Origin: Pseudomonadales bacterium
Lineage (GTDB): Bacteria; Pseudomonadota; Gammaproteobacteria; Pseudomonadales; Azotimanducaceae
Direction of reading: 5' to 3'
DNA length: 64,000 bases
Assembly (NCBI GenBank): GCA_028281005.1
Contig: JANQKS010000115.1
Span: 62,001-126,000, forward strand
Shown here: piece by piece, positions 19,744 through 30,840 of the stretch
Layout of the letters: every line of letters begins with the position of its first letter
How positions within the stretch are numbered: position 1 is the stretch's first letter
The notes under the pieces: generated by a model
The model's database searches: none
Told to the model about the DNA's origin: nothing
Seen by the model: only the letters and a program-made list of their open reading frames with translations
Position numbers and translations under genes: made by a program

Positions 19744-20598
19744 TCAGACATTCGCCAGTGGTACCGGTCCGGCCTCGGGAAAGGCCCACTGGGGGTATGC
19801 TACAGAAGCCAGGTACAGACCCTCGGGTGGTGCGGTCGCACCTAAACGAGTGCGGTCGCGCCGCGCCAGGAGCTCCGCTATACCTTCCTGCCCCATCTGT
19901 GTAGCCATCTGTCTATCCATCTGTGTAGCCACCTGAGTACCCGCCTCTGTTTCCCTGGCTGCGCCAATATCGTGGAGCGCGCGCGCAATGTTGCGCACCA
20001 TATGCAGCAAAAACGCGTTGGCTTCGATGTCCATGACCACAAACTCACCACGGCGCATCACCGCGCAGCGGTGCACACGGCGCATCGGGGTCAAAGATTG
20101 ACAGCCTGCGGCTCGAAAGGAGGAGAAGTCATGCTCCCCTACCAACGCTTGGGCGGCGCGATGCATGGCATCCGCGTTCAATGCCTGGCAGGTCCACACT
20201 TGCTCACGCAACAATGGGTGTAAGAGCGGGTGTGTGCCTGGCACGCCAGTGTCGTGGAAGAGATAAACATAGCGGCGCGCAGTGGCATGGTAACGCGGGT
20301 GGAAACTCGCATCGACGGCTTGCAGCCAATCCACTCGTACTGCCGCGGGGGTCAGCGCATTTACACCGCGCAGCCAATCTTGATCTTTACGCGGCGCAGG
20401 CGAACTGAAAGCGGCCACTTGGCCGGTGGCATGTACTCCCGCATCGGTGCGTCCGGCTGCGCGTACACTGACGGGGTGATCGGCCACGCGGGACAAGGCT
20501 TGTTCCAGCGCACCTTGCACACTGGGCACTTCGGCTTGACGTTGCCAACCGTGAAAGACGGCGCCGTTGTAGGTTACGCCGATGGCGTAGTGGCGCAC
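19744..20598 (-). CDS. truA: TruA, tRNA pseudouridine(38-40) synthase
   Basis: TruA isomerises uridines 38-40 in the anticodon arm of many tRNAs. The 284-residue protein has the catalytic Asp in the motif RTDAGVHATGQV near residue 52, and FLLHMVRNI in the C-terminal half. A short Gln/Met/Thr-rich insertion with near-repeats (TQVATQMDRQMATQMG, about 222-237) is unusual. The GTG start follows GAAGG at a good distance. It lies 42 bases after fimV. Confidence 0.95.
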   Translation of the reverse strand: MRHYAIGVTYNGAVFHGWQRQAEVPSVQGALEQALSRVADHPVSVRAAGRTDAGVHATGQVAAFSSPAPRKDQDWLRGVNALTPAAVRVDWLQAVDASFHPRYHATARRYVYLFHDTGVPGTHPLLHPLLREQVWTCQALNADAMHRAAQALVGEHDFSSFRAAGCQSLTPMRRVHRCAVMRRGEFVVMDIEANAFLLHMVRNIARALHDIGAARETEAGTQVATQMDRQMATQMGQEGIAELLARRDRTRLGATAPPEGLYLASVAYPQWAFPEAGPVPLANV

Positions 20599-20640
20599 GC
20601 GTTGCCTTCGCTCAGCCTGATGGGGGGATGATGGAGGAGA

Positions 20641-23367
20641 TTAGCTGGCTAAGCGGTTGAGCATTTCCTGAGCTTTCTGCTGTTGCTCAGGCGTGCCTTC
20701 CTCCAAGACTTCCGAAAGAATGTCCTGGGCGCCGTCAGAGTCACCCATGTCGACATAAGCTTCCGCCAAATCCAGCTTGGTGGCGTTGATGTCGCCGTCG
20801 GCGGTGGCGTCGAAGTCAAAATCTTCGTCTTGCTCAGTGGGTGCGGCTTTGGCGTTTGCAGCGGTCTCTGACGCAACGCTAGCGTCCGGCACGGCTTCAA
20901 GGCCGGTATCCCCTGCGGCCGTGGCCTCGTCTGCCTCGTCCACGTCCAATTCACTCAACAATTCATCGAGGTCTTCCGCGGCAATTTCATCCGCCTGGTC
21001 AGCTACATCGTATTCAATATCAGCCAGGTCTTCGGTGACTTCTTCCATCGAATCTTCCCTAGGATCTTCCATCGAATCTTCGACCACCTCATCGGCAGCA
21101 GCCTCAAGTTCAGAGGTTGCAGCGTCGGTGTCTTCTACTGAATCATCCGCAACGTCGCGGTCCGGGTCGAAATCAATACCCAAATCGCCGCCCAGCGCAT
21201 CAGTGACCGCATCGTCTAGCGGTTCTTCTTCTGCGGGAGGCGCCGCCGCTTCGTCCTCGGCGTCAAACTCCAGTTCAAAATCGAGCTCATCGGCCTGTTC
21301 GATTGATTCCCCCGCATCAAGCTCGGCTGCGGCATCGCCGGCACCGGCATCGAGGTCATCCAAATCAAGATCCAAGATGTCACTATCGTCGTCGGCCACC
21401 GTTGCCGCGGTATCGGCTGTGGCGCTGTCTCCGCTGCTGTCTGCCTCTGGGTCGGCGTCTAAATCGCTGAGATTGACATGGTTGCTGTCGAATTGCGCTT
21501 CTAAGTCACGGCAAGCCAGCAGCACTTCTTCATCGTCACAATGATCAAGCAGGTATTGAGCGTGGGTGGCAAACGCCTCTTCGTCATGCGACTCCACGCA
21601 GACTTCCAACATTTTAAGACGCACATCCCAGCGATCAGGCTCGTTATCCAAGGCCCCGCTGAGCAGATTGGCGGCTTGACCATAGCGCCCGTAGGCGATG
21701 TAGATTTCCGCCTCACCAATTACATCGCCGGTTTCGCCTTGGCCGGCCTCAGCGGGTTTGTCACCTGCTGTGTCGGTAAGATCAGTATCGTCCAGAGTCT
21801 CATCGCCAAGATCATCGAAATCCGACGTCAACGACGCCTCGTCAAGGTTGTCGTCAAGCTCGCCGATATACGGTTCTTCGTCCGCTGCATCTGTCGCAAG
21901 CGCTTCGCTATCGGCTACGCCAGCTGCCGCGCCGACAAAACTCTCCCGCGGCGTTTCATCCAGGTCGTACTCCGCTTCATCCGCATAGTCCGCATCCCCT
22001 AGACGATTGCGACGCAGAGCGATGAGCGCTACGACAAGAACCAATACCAAAACGCCAATCACACCCAGCAACACCATGGGGGACATCCACCACGGAGTAT
22101 CCGGCGTGCTAGGGCTGGGGCTTTGGTCTTGATTCTGGTTGGTTTGTGCGTCCGCCAGAGCAGCGCGCATTTGCGCCATTTGCTCTTGCAATTGGGCAAT
22201 CTCAGCGTCTTTCACTTCCAACTGACGGTCTTTGACGGTGACTTCATTGGCCGCAATTTCTTTTTCGCGATCGAGCTGATAGGTCAGTTCATCCACCTGA
22301 CGGGTGAGCGAATCTTTTTCTTCAATCAGCTGGTTGACGCTCGGATCATCGCCCCGAGCGGTACCCGTGGCTAATTCGCCGGTGTTGGCGACAATACGCA
22401 CTTCGCCTTGACTGTCCTGGGCCCGCGTCGGCGCGGCTGCTGTATTGTCGGTGGCGTCAACCTGGGCGCTAAGCTCGGGTGCTGCCTGGCTATCGCCGGC
22501 GTCGACCGCCGGAGCCACATCCGCCACTTGTTCGGAGGTTGCACCGCTGCGCCAATCTCGCGTTTGCCCAGCGACCTCAGCATTGGCTTGCTGTGCGGTA
22601 AGCGCCTGGGCTTCACTTTCCGTGGGTATATCAAGCATATAACCCGCTTTCAGCAGGTTAATGTTGTTGCGCATAAACGCTTGGGGGTTTTTACGCTGTA
22701 TGGCCAGCATTTGCTGATTCACAGTAACCCCGTCCGACGGCAACGTACGCTGGGCGATCTGCCATAACGTATCATCACGGGTTGTCATAACCCCTTCGCC
22801 GGGTAAACGTCGTGGTTCCGCAGGTACTGAGGACCGTGGCGCCAAACTCACACGGGTGCCGCTGTCGCTGGGCCGCGGGGCCGCAGCCGGGGCGGTTTGC
22901 GCGGCAGGCTGCCGCGCCACGGGTTGTTCCGGAGAAGCCACCGCTGGCGCAGGTGCCGCGCTGAAGGTCGGTGGATCCAGCAACACCGTGTACTCCTTGA
23001 GCAGACGCCCACGGGGCCAGAGTATTTCGACGATGAAGTTCAAATACGGTTCGGCCACGGGCTGAGAACTGCTGACGCGAACCTGGGGGACTGAACCGCT
23101 CAGATCTACTTCAAAGTTCAGATTGGTCAGGTAAAAGAAACGTTCCACGCCAACCCGATCAAAGTCTTCCCGAGAGGCCAGCGAGACAACAATTTCAGTG
23201 TTCTGAAAGCCTTCGGCGTCCAGCAATTCGATACTACCGGCAAAGCGTTCATTGAGGGCGGAATCCACCTCCAATTCACCCAAGCCGAGCGCCCAACTCT
23301 GTGTGGGTAAACCGATGCAAACCGCCAGCAACGCCATAGGCAGCCATCGGCACTTGCGCAAAAGCAT
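20641..23367 (-). CDS. fimV: FimV-like peptidoglycan-binding polar hub protein
   Basis: FimV organises the cell pole and supports type IV pilus secretin assembly and cAMP signalling. The 908-residue protein has a signal peptide (about 1-26), the FimV N-terminal domain, a LysM-like domain (DTLWQIAQRTL), a coiled coil before one transmembrane helix (starting around residue 430), then a long very acidic cytoplasmic region rich in Asp/Glu/Ala and a C-terminal TPR-like motif (LDLAEAYVDMGD) typical of FimV. I chose the ATG at 23367 because GGAGGG lies ten bases upstream and a signal peptide follows at once. It sits between asd and truA, as in Pseudomonas. Confidence 0.94.
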   Translation of the reverse strand: MLLRKCRWLPMALLAVCIGLPTQSWALGLGELEVDSALNERFAGSIELLDAEGFQNTEIVVSLASREDFDRVGVERFFYLTNLNFEVDLSGSVPQVRVSSSQPVAEPYLNFIVEILWPRGRLLKEYTVLLDPPTFSAAPAPAVASPEQPVARQPAAQTAPAAAPRPSDSGTRVSLAPRSSVPAEPRRLPGEGVMTTRDDTLWQIAQRTLPSDGVTVNQQMLAIQRKNPQAFMRNNINLLKAGYMLDIPTESEAQALTAQQANAEVAGQTRDWRSGATSEQVADVAPAVDAGDSQAAPELSAQVDATDNTAAAPTRAQDSQGEVRIVANTGELATGTARGDDPSVNQLIEEKDSLTRQVDELTYQLDREKEIAANEVTVKDRQLEVKDAEIAQLQEQMAQMRAALADAQTNQNQDQSPSPSTPDTPWWMSPMVLLGVIGVLVLVLVVALIALRRNRLGDADYADEAEYDLDETPRESFVGAAAGVADSEALATDAADEEPYIGELDDNLDEASLTSDFDDLGDETLDDTDLTDTAGDKPAEAGQGETGDVIGEAEIYIAYGRYGQAANLLSGALDNEPDRWDVRLKMLEVCVESHDEEAFATHAQYLLDHCDDEEVLLACRDLEAQFDSNHVNLSDLDADPEADSSGDSATADTAATVADDDSDILDLDLDDLDAGAGDAAAELDAGESIEQADELDFELEFDAEDEAAAPPAEEEPLDDAVTDALGGDLGIDFDPDRDVADDSVEDTDAATSELEAAADEVVEDSMEDPREDSMEEVTEDLADIEYDVADQADEIAAEDLDELLSELDVDEADEATAAGDTGLEAVPDASVASETAANAKAAPTEQDEDFDFDATADGDINATKLDLAEAYVDMGDSDGAQDILSEVLEEGTPEQQQKAQEMLNRLAS

Positions 23368-23703
23368 AGGCAAGACCCTCCTTCGTTTATCACAGTGATT
23401 GTCTGAAAATGGTTGCACGCCCGAAGAGGCGCAGCCCCCCTGGGCGTAGCAGTGGGTACCGAGGGAATCGACCGAAGCTTGTGTGTCCAAATCCGTGTGT
23501 CCGTTCTCGTTGCTAACCTATGCGGCAAATTAATGTGCCGCACCCATACTCATGGCGTATAGGCTACCCGCGCTGCGGTGCCGTCAGTTACTGAAGTACG
23601 ATAACGCAGATGTTATCCCGTTAGGCGGGCACATGTACCACTTTCAAGCATTTTCCGCGCTTTTTCTGACGCTGAATAAACAAAAATGCGCACGTTTGGT
23701 AAT
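23368..23703. other. asd-fimV spacer, no gene
   Basis: No coding sequence is supported. The end nearest fimV carries its strong ribosome site. A dyad ACGCCC/GGGCGT flanks a 19-base loop around 23414-23444, and a small hairpin GATAAC-GCAGAT-GTTATC lies near 23600. No clear terminator follows asd, so fimV may be reached by read-through from the leu/asd operon or have its own promoter here. Confidence 0.5.
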
Positions 23704-24726
<1,023 letters not shown>

Positions 24727-24740
24727 TTTATTTCTCTAAG

Positions 24741-25826
24741 TTAGAGATGTTCCAATACCAAATCAGCCATGGCCTTGGTACCCACCAATTGGTCACTTTG
24801 CACAGCTTCATTACCTTGGATATCCAAAGTGCGATAACCGGCATCCAGGACTTGCGCCACGGCGCGCTCAATGGCATCTGCGGCAGCCGGTTGATCCAGG
24901 CTATAGCGATACATCATGGCCACCGACAAGATGGTGGCTAAGGGGTTGGCTTTGTCCTCACCGGCAATGTCCGGCGCGGTGCCATGCACAGGCTCGTAGA
25001 GGCCTACACCACTGGCCGCCAGGCTGGCAGAAGGCAACATACCTAACGACCCAGTCAACATGGCGGCGACATCGGACAGGATGTCCCCAAACATGTTGCC
25101 GGTAACAATCACGTCAAACTGTTTGGGTTCACGCACCAACTGCATGCCGGCGTTATCGACGTACATATGCGATAACTCTACGTCCGGGTAGTCGTCTGCT
25201 AGGTTGCTAACCACTTCCCGCCACAACTGTGAACTGTCCAGCACATTGGCTTTGTCCACGCTGCAGAGGCGGCCATTACGCTTCTGCGCCAATTCAAAAC
25301 CCACCCGCGCAATGCGTTCTATCTCGTGCTCGGAATACACCAGCGTATTGAAGCCAACGCGTTCGTTGTCGCGCATCTCGATGCCACGGGGCTCACCAAA
25401 ATAGATGCCGCCGGTGAGTTCGCGGATGATGAGAATATCGAGGTCTGCAACCAGCTCGGTTTTTAACGACGACGCTTGCGCCAGCGGGCCAAACAGCAAA
25501 GCGGGCCGCAGGTTGGCAAACAGTCCGAGCGCCTGGCGTAACCCCAGCAACCCCCGTTCAGGCCTGGCATCCATGGGCAAGTCGTCCCACTTCGGACCCC
25601 CCACGCCGCCGAGCAACACCGCATCTGCCTGTTGTGCGGCGGCTAGGGTTTCTTCAGGCAAGGGCGAGCCGGTGGCGTCGATGGCCACCCCGCCAACCAA
25701 ACCTTGCGTGACATTGACAGCGCAGCCAACCTGATCAGCCGCAGCCTGCATCACCGCCACCGCCGGTCCCATCACCTCTGCGCCAATGCCGTCGCCCGGC
25801 AGTACGTATACGTTGTGTTCGCTCAT
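24741..25826 (-). CDS. leuB: 3-isopropylmalate dehydrogenase
   Basis: LeuB oxidatively decarboxylates 3-isopropylmalate with NAD in leucine synthesis. The 361-residue protein shows [13 protein letters not shown] at the start, [14 protein letters not shown] and the metal/substrate segment [13 protein letters not shown], then [12 protein letters not shown]. The ATG at 25826 overlaps the leuD stop by four bases and has GAGGGAT before it, so the longer frame (8 residues more) is not needed. Confidence 0.97.
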   Translation of the reverse strand: MSEHNVYVLPGDGIGAEVMGPAVAVMQAAADQVGCAVNVTQGLVGGVAIDATGSPLPEETLAAAQQADAVLLGGVGGPKWDDLPMDARPERGLLGLRQALGLFANLRPALLFGPLAQASSLKTELVADLDILIIRELTGGIYFGEPRGIEMRDNERVGFNTLVYSEHEIERIARVGFELAQKRNGRLCSVDKANVLDSSQLWREVVSNLADDYPDVELSHMYVDNAGMQLVREPKQFDVIVTGNMFGDILSDVAAMLTGSLGMLPSASLAASGVGLYEPVHGTAPDIAGEDKANPLATILSVAMMYRYSLDQPAAADAIERAVAQVLDAGYRTLDIQGNEAVQSDQLVGTKAMADLVLEHL

Positions 25827-26467
25827 ACTTGATCCCTCATGAACAACCAAGGTTGTGCTTGCTTGTGGCTGGTCTCAAATGTGTCAATCAGTTCTTTCTC
25901 CGCCAACGTCATGGCGATGTCGTCCATGCCGTTCAGCATTTTCTCTTTTAGACCTGCGTCGATATCGAAGCTATACACAGCCCCATCAGCGGCCACCACT
26001 TGTTGGGCAGCAAGGTCAATCGACAACTCGTAGCCCGCCCCCACTTCCGCAAACAACTTCTCTATACTTTCTTCTTTTAAAACAATTGGTAACAGACCAT
26101 TTTTAAAGCAATTACCGTAAAATATGTCGGCAAAACTCGGAGCAATCACGGCGCGGAAGCCAAACTCCTGCAAGGCCCAGACGGCGTGTTCACGGGAGGA
26201 TCCGCAACCAAAGTTGTCCCGCGCCAGCAGTACAGACGCCCCCTGGTAGGCAGGTTTGTTGAGCACAAAGTTGTGATTGATGTCCCGCTCGTTGGGGGTG
26301 ATGCCAATGTCGCCTTCATCGTGAAAACGCCACCCGTCGAACAAGTAATCGCCAAAACCGGTACGTTTGATGGACTTCAGATACTGTTTGGGGATGATCT
26401 GGTCGGTATCGACGTTGACCCGATCCAACGGTGCTACGGTGCCTTTATGACTGGTAAATGCTTGCAT
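25823..26467 (-). CDS. leuD: 3-isopropylmalate dehydratase small subunit
   Basis: LeuD is the swivel-domain subunit of isopropylmalate isomerase with LeuC. The 214-residue protein has [14 protein letters not shown] and [11 protein letters not shown], the substrate-binding loop. The ATG at 26467 overlaps the leuC stop (TAATG) and is preceded by GGGAG; a GTG nine bases upstream is a less likely start. It overlaps leuB by 4 bases. Confidence 0.97.
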   Translation of the reverse strand: MQAFTSHKGTVAPLDRVNVDTDQIIPKQYLKSIKRTGFGDYLFDGWRFHDEGDIGITPNERDINHNFVLNKPAYQGASVLLARDNFGCGSSREHAVWALQEFGFRAVIAPSFADIFYGNCFKNGLLPIVLKEESIEKLFAEVGAGYELSIDLAAQQVVAADGAVYSFDIDAGLKEKMLNGMDDIAMTLAEKELIDTFETSHKQAQPWLFMRDQV

Positions 26468-27882
26468 TAGAGCCACTCCCTTACGTCAACAAAATGCCCG
26501 GCGATGGCCGCTGCGGCCGCGGTAGCGGGGCTGACCAGATGGGTGCGGCCGGCATGCCCCTGACGGCCCTCAAAATTGCGGTTGGACGTCGAGGCGCAGT
26601 GTTCACCCGGACCCAGTTTGTCCGGATTCATGGCTAAACACATGGAGCAACCGGCATCCCGCCACTGCATCCCGGCATCCACAAATATCTGCGCCAACCC
26701 CTCCGCTTCGGCCTGGGCCTTAACCAGGCCGGAACCCGGCACCACTAACACTTGTTTGACGTTGGCGGCCACTTTTTTGCCTCTCACCACGGCAGCGGCG
26801 GCACGCAAGTCTTCAATGCGCGCGTTGGTGCATGAGCCAATGAAGACTCGATCCAATTGGATGTCGGTAATTGGGGTGCCCGGGGTTACATCCATATATT
26901 TTAGGGCATGTTGCGCCGCTTCTTTCTGCACCGGATCGTCAAACTGATCCGGATCCGGTATGCGCTCACCTACGCCGGCCACCTGCTCCGGAGAGGTACC
27001 CCAGGTGATTTGCGGGCTGATGCTGGCGGCATCTAACTCTAGAGAGCGGTCAAATTCAGCATCTGCATCACTCACCAGGGAGCGCCAGTACTGCTCCGCC
27101 TGCTGCCACAGAGCGCCTTCTGGCGCAAACGGCCGGCCGCGGATGTAATCGATAGTAGTGTCATCCACCGCCACCATACCGGCGCGAGCGCCCGCCTCGA
27201 TGGACATGTTGCACAACGTCATGCGTCCTTCCATAGACAGATTGCGGATGGTTGAACCCATGTACTCGAGGGTATGTCCGGTGGCGCCTGCGGTGCCAAG
27301 ACGGCCAATAATGGCAAGAATGATGTCTTTGGCGTAGACACCCGGCGCCATCTCACCGTCCACCACCACGGCAAAATTACGCGCTTTGTTCTGCACCAGG
27401 CATTGCGTGGCCATGACGTGCTCAACTTCGGATGTGCCTACACCCTGGGCCAAGGCAGCAAAAGCGCCGTGGGTGGACGTGTGGGAATCACCGCACACAA
27501 TGGTCATACCCGGCATGGTGGCGCCCTGCTCGGGGCCGACCACATGCACGATGCCTTGGCGCCGATCGAGAATGTCGAACTGCTCCACGCCGAACGCTTT
27601 GCAATTTTTGTCCAGGGTAATGACCTGCTCCAACGCTACCGTATCGGTGATGCCTTGCAAACCCAACGCACGTTGGTCCGTCGGCACGTTGTGATCCGGC
27701 GTCGCCAGGTTGGCACCCACGCGCCATAACGGCCGCTTGTTGAGCGTTAACCCTTCAAACGCCTGGGGTGAGGTCACTTCATGTAACAGCTGCAAATCGA
27801 TATAAATCAGACTGTTACCGTCTTGGCGACGCCCCACAAAGTGCGCGTCCCAGACTTTGTCGTACAGAGTTTTACCCGCCAC
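26467..27882 (-). CDS. leuC: 3-isopropylmalate dehydratase large subunit
   Basis: LeuC carries the [4Fe-4S] cluster of isopropylmalate isomerase. Cluster ligands are seen as Cys in [13 protein letters not shown] and the pair in [12 protein letters not shown]; the substrate-side stretch is [25 protein letters not shown] prefer the GTG at 27882 ([14 protein letters not shown], the usual N-terminus) because AGGAG lies ten bases upstream; a TTG at 27906 would add eight residues. It is the first gene of leuC-leuD-leuB-asd and is divergent from a LysR gene. Confidence 0.95.
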   Translation of the reverse strand: MAGKTLYDKVWDAHFVGRRQDGNSLIYIDLQLLHEVTSPQAFEGLTLNKRPLWRVGANLATPDHNVPTDQRALGLQGITDTVALEQVITLDKNCKAFGVEQFDILDRRQGIVHVVGPEQGATMPGMTIVCGDSHTSTHGAFAALAQGVGTSEVEHVMATQCLVQNKARNFAVVVDGEMAPGVYAKDIILAIIGRLGTAGATGHTLEYMGSTIRNLSMEGRMTLCNMSIEAGARAGMVAVDDTTIDYIRGRPFAPEGALWQQAEQYWRSLVSDADAEFDRSLELDAASISPQITWGTSPEQVAGVGERIPDPDQFDDPVQKEAAQHALKYMDVTPGTPITDIQLDRVFIGSCTNARIEDLRAAAAVVRGKKVAANVKQVLVVPGSGLVKAQAEAEGLAQIFVDAGMQWRDAGCSMCLAMNPDKLGPGEHCASTSNRNFEGRQGHAGRTHLVSPATAAAAAIAGHFVDVREWL

Positions 27883-27993
27883 GATGCCGCTGCTCCTGTG
27901 CTGCAAAACGATGGCGCGGCAGTCTACGACCGACCAATAAATAACACAAATTCATTATATTTATGTTTTGAATAACGTATGGTTATAGATTCT

Positions 27994-28848
27994 ATGAACA
28001 TCAACGATTTACGCACCTTTATGGCCGTGGCGGAGACCGCATCGTTTTCCCAGGCGGCAGACCAGCTGTTTGTCACCCAGCCCGCGGTCAGCAAACGCAT
28101 CCAGGCTTTGGAGCAAGACCTGGCGGTGCAGCTGTTTGATCGCGTCGGCAAACGCGTGTTGCTGACCCAAGCCGGTAATGTCCTGGTGCCCCAGGCACAG
28201 CAAATGTTGGCGATGTTGGCGGATACCGAAAAACAGCTGCGCAACCTCTCCCGCGACATCAGCGGCACTTTAAACATGGCCACCTCTCATCACATCGGCC
28301 TGCACCGCTTAGCGCCGGTTTTGCGCACGTTTACCGACCGTCACCCTGAGGTGCAATTGAACATATCCTTTGAAGACTCCGAAGTGGCCCACGACATGCT
28401 GCGCCACGGCGACATTGAACTTGCAGTGGTGACGTTAAACCCTGCAGGTGACGATCAGCTGCACTATGCGGAAATCTGGCAAGACCCGTTGGTATTTGTC
28501 TCAGCAGATCGCGCCCGCGCGCTCAGCATGCAACAGCTGGCTGCAATGCCCTGTGTCTTGCCCGGCACCGGAACCTACACCGGCCGCATCGTTTTGCAGC
28601 GTTTTGCGGAGTTAGGGATAAACCTCACGCCCAGCATGTCGACCAACTACCTGGAAACCATTGGCATGCTGGTCAGTGTGGGATTAGGTTGGAGCGTGCT
28701 GCCTCGCAGCATGGTGGGGGATTTACACGAAATTGAGGTGGACTGCCCATCGATGTCACGCACGCTAGGCAGCGTCACCAATCCCGCGCGTGCTGTGAGT
28801 AATGCAGCCAGCGCGTTTTTGCAGACTGTGGCCGAGTTTGGTGACTAA
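27994..28848 (+). CDS. LysR-type regulator divergent from leuC
   Basis: A 284-residue LysR regulator: winged helix-turn-helix at the N-terminus (FSQAADQLFVTQPAVSKRIQ is the recognition region) and a periplasmic-binding-like effector domain. A LysR gene in this place, divergent from leuCDB, is conserved in Pseudomonas relatives, so control of the leu operon is a reasonable inference but not shown. Start choice is unclear: ATG at 27994 gives the typical MNINDLRTF; ATG at 27979 adds five residues. Neither has a good ribosome site. The intergenic region has an ATTCA/TGAAT dyad that could be its operator. Confidence 0.88.
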   Translation: MNINDLRTFMAVAETASFSQAADQLFVTQPAVSKRIQALEQDLAVQLFDRVGKRVLLTQAGNVLVPQAQQMLAMLADTEKQLRNLSRDISGTLNMATSHHIGLHRLAPVLRTFTDRHPEVQLNISFEDSEVAHDMLRHGDIELAVVTLNPAGDDQLHYAEIWQDPLVFVSADRARALSMQQLAAMPCVLPGTGTYTGRIVLQRFAELGINLTPSMSTNYLETIGMLVSVGLGWSVLPRSMVGDLHEIEVDCPSMSRTLGSVTNPARAVSNAASAFLQTVAEFGD

Positions 28849-28852
28849 GCTC

Positions 28853-29911
28853 TCACCCGTTCTGACCGCGGTGGCGCAGCAAATGATCCATGAGCACCAG
28901 CGCCACCATGGCTTCAGCGATCGGCGTTGCGCGGATACCGACACAGGGGTCGTGGCGGCCCTTGGTCACCACTTCCACCGGGTTGTTGTTGCGGTCTACC
29001 GAGCGTCCCGGGGTGGTGAGGCTGCTGGTGGGTTTTAAGGCGATACGCGCCATCACGTCCTGACCGGAGCTGATCCCGCCGAGGATGCCACCCGCGTGAT
29101 TGCTTAAAAACCCGTCGGGAGACATCTCGTCGCGGTGTTGGGTGCCACGTTGCTGCACCACTGCCATGCCGTCCCCAATTTCAACACCTTTCACCGCGTT
29201 TATGCCCATAAGTGCGCCGGCCAGATCTGCGTCGAGCCGATTAAACACCGGTTCACCCAAACCCACTGGCACACCGGTGGCACAGACCGTCACTTCGGCG
29301 CCGATGGAATCTCCTGCACTGCGTAGCTCATCAATCAGTCCGGCAATCTCCTGCACCTTGCCCGGCTGCGGGCAGAAAAAAGGGTTGGCGTCGATATGGC
29401 TGCGGTCTTCAAAAGTGATGCTGATGTCGCCAATCCCGGACAGGTAACCGAATACGTCGACCCCTGCTTGTTCGGCCAGGTACTTCTTGGCGATGGCGCC
29501 GGCCGCCACCCGCATGGCGGTTTCCCGCGCGGACGAACGCCCGCCGCCACGATAGTCGCGAAAGCCGTACTTTTTTTCGTAGGTGTAGTCGGCATGGGCG
29601 GGACGATAGACATCTTTGATGTTGGTGTAGTCTTTGCTCTTCTGATCTTCGTTTTCAATCAGCAAGCCAATCGGAGTACCGGTGGTTTTACCTTCAAACA
29701 CGCCGGATAAAATGCGCACCTGATCGGACTCACGGCGTTGGGTGGTGTATTTCGATTGACCTGGACGACGACGGTCTAAATCCGGCTGCAGATCCGCCTC
29801 ACTTAATGCCAAGCCCGGAGGACAGCCGTCCACTATGGCACCCAGCGCCAAGCCGTGGCTCTCTCCAAAGGTGGTCACCGTAAACAACTGACCGATGCTG
29901 TTTCCTGCCAT
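28853..29911 (-). CDS. aroC: Chorismate synthase
   Basis: AroC uses reduced FMN to turn EPSP into chorismate, the last step of the shikimate pathway. The 352-residue protein has the signatures [18 protein letters not shown] at the start, [19 protein letters not shown] in the middle and [16 protein letters not shown] near the end. Family length matches. It converges on the LysR gene with only four bases between stops, and prmB lies 31 bases upstream. Confidence 0.97.
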   Translation of the reverse strand: MAGNSIGQLFTVTTFGESHGLALGAIVDGCPPGLALSEADLQPDLDRRRPGQSKYTTQRRESDQVRILSGVFEGKTTGTPIGLLIENEDQKSKDYTNIKDVYRPAHADYTYEKKYGFRDYRGGGRSSARETAMRVAAGAIAKKYLAEQAGVDVFGYLSGIGDISITFEDRSHIDANPFFCPQPGKVQEIAGLIDELRSAGDSIGAEVTVCATGVPVGLGEPVFNRLDADLAGALMGINAVKGVEIGDGMAVVQQRGTQHRDEMSPDGFLSNHAGGILGGISSGQDVMARIALKPTSSLTTPGRSVDRNNNPVEVVTKGRHDPCVGIRATPIAEAMVALVLMDHLLRHRGQNG

Positions 29912-29942
29912 GTGGGCTGCGTCCTAAGCGCAAAGGTGTGCG

Positions 29943-30824
29943 TCAAAAATCCGGCGCAGTATGGGAACTTAGATCGGCTGCTTCAAGTAGAAATACCCCT
30001 TCCCCGCCCTGAGGCAGCTCCGGCCAGACAAACGGCCAGTTTGGGTACTTGCTGTGCAGCGCGGGTGCGCTGGCACCCACTTCGCCGACAAACAACCCAG
30101 CGTCACTCAACCATCTCGGTAACGCTTCAATCAACGGGCCTATGATGCTTAAACCATCTTCGCCTGCGGCCAACGCCAACGCCGGTTCGGCTTGGTACTC
30201 TGCCGGTAACGAGCGTACGTCTGCGGCATCCACATAGGGTGGATTGGCCAGGATCAGGTCATAACGATGCGGCAGCTCTAAATCAGCGGTGACGTCTTCC
30301 TGCACAACCTGGACGCGCTGGGCTAAATCATGCGCGCGGACATTGTCAGCCGCCAGCGCCACAGCGGCTTCATCCACATCCACCAAGGTGACGTGGGCGC
30401 CCGGAAAGCGATGCGCCGCCAGAATACCAAGACAACCGCCGCCACAGCATAGATCCAAAACACGCTCGACCTTGTGCGGCAACCACGGTTGTAACCCATC
30501 CCACAGCAGGTAACCAATGGGCGAGCGCGGCACCAACACACCGGGCCGCACCAAAAACTCATAACCCATGTAGGTGCAGCGCCCGAGGATATAGGCCAAT
30601 GGTTGGCGGCTATCGATGCGCAACCCCGCCGCCTGTTCACACGCTTCAGCCTGGGCTGAGGTCAACGTCAAGGCAAGCGAAGCCTGTTCATCTGCGGCAC
30701 CACTGATCCCAAGCACCAACGCCACCGCTTCATCCCAAGCATTATCGGTGCCGTGCCCATAACTTAAGGCTGCTTGCTCAAACCGCTGGGAGATCGATTC
30801 GATCAGCGAGCCGATGGTGGGCAT
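29943..30824 (-). CDS. prmB: PrmB, ribosomal protein uL3 glutamine methyltransferase
   Basis: PrmB methylates the side chain of a glutamine in ribosomal protein L3. The SAM-dependent methyltransferase fold is clear: DLCCGGGCLGILAA (SAM loop), then the catalytic NPPY in ILANPPYVDA. The PrmB-specific YGHGTDNAWDEA near the N-terminus separates it from PrmC. The start is uncertain: ATG at 30824 (293 residues) lies just after htpG, while an ATG at 30860 overlaps htpG by 20 bases. The prmB-aroC order is conserved. Confidence 0.93.
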   Translation of the reverse strand: MPTIGSLIESISQRFEQAALSYGHGTDNAWDEAVALVLGISGAADEQASLALTLTSAQAEACEQAAGLRIDSRQPLAYILGRCTYMGYEFLVRPGVLVPRSPIGYLLWDGLQPWLPHKVERVLDLCCGGGCLGILAAHRFPGAHVTLVDVDEAAVALAADNVRAHDLAQRVQVVQEDVTADLELPHRYDLILANPPYVDAADVRSLPAEYQAEPALALAAGEDGLSIIGPLIEALPRWLSDAGLFVGEVGASAPALHSKYPNWPFVWPELPQGGEGVFLLEAADLSSHTAPDF

Positions 30825-30840
30825 CAACAAAAGGTACTGA

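Noticed and set aside
20777-21544. 255-codon Ser-rich plus-strand frame
   Set aside because: It is the reverse image of the Asp/Glu/Ala-rich FimV region; Ser-rich composition follows from the codon complement.
27883-27993. Leucine leader peptide/attenuator upstream of leuC
   Set aside because: No short Leu-rich frame or paired hairpins in the leader; a LysR gene is divergent instead.
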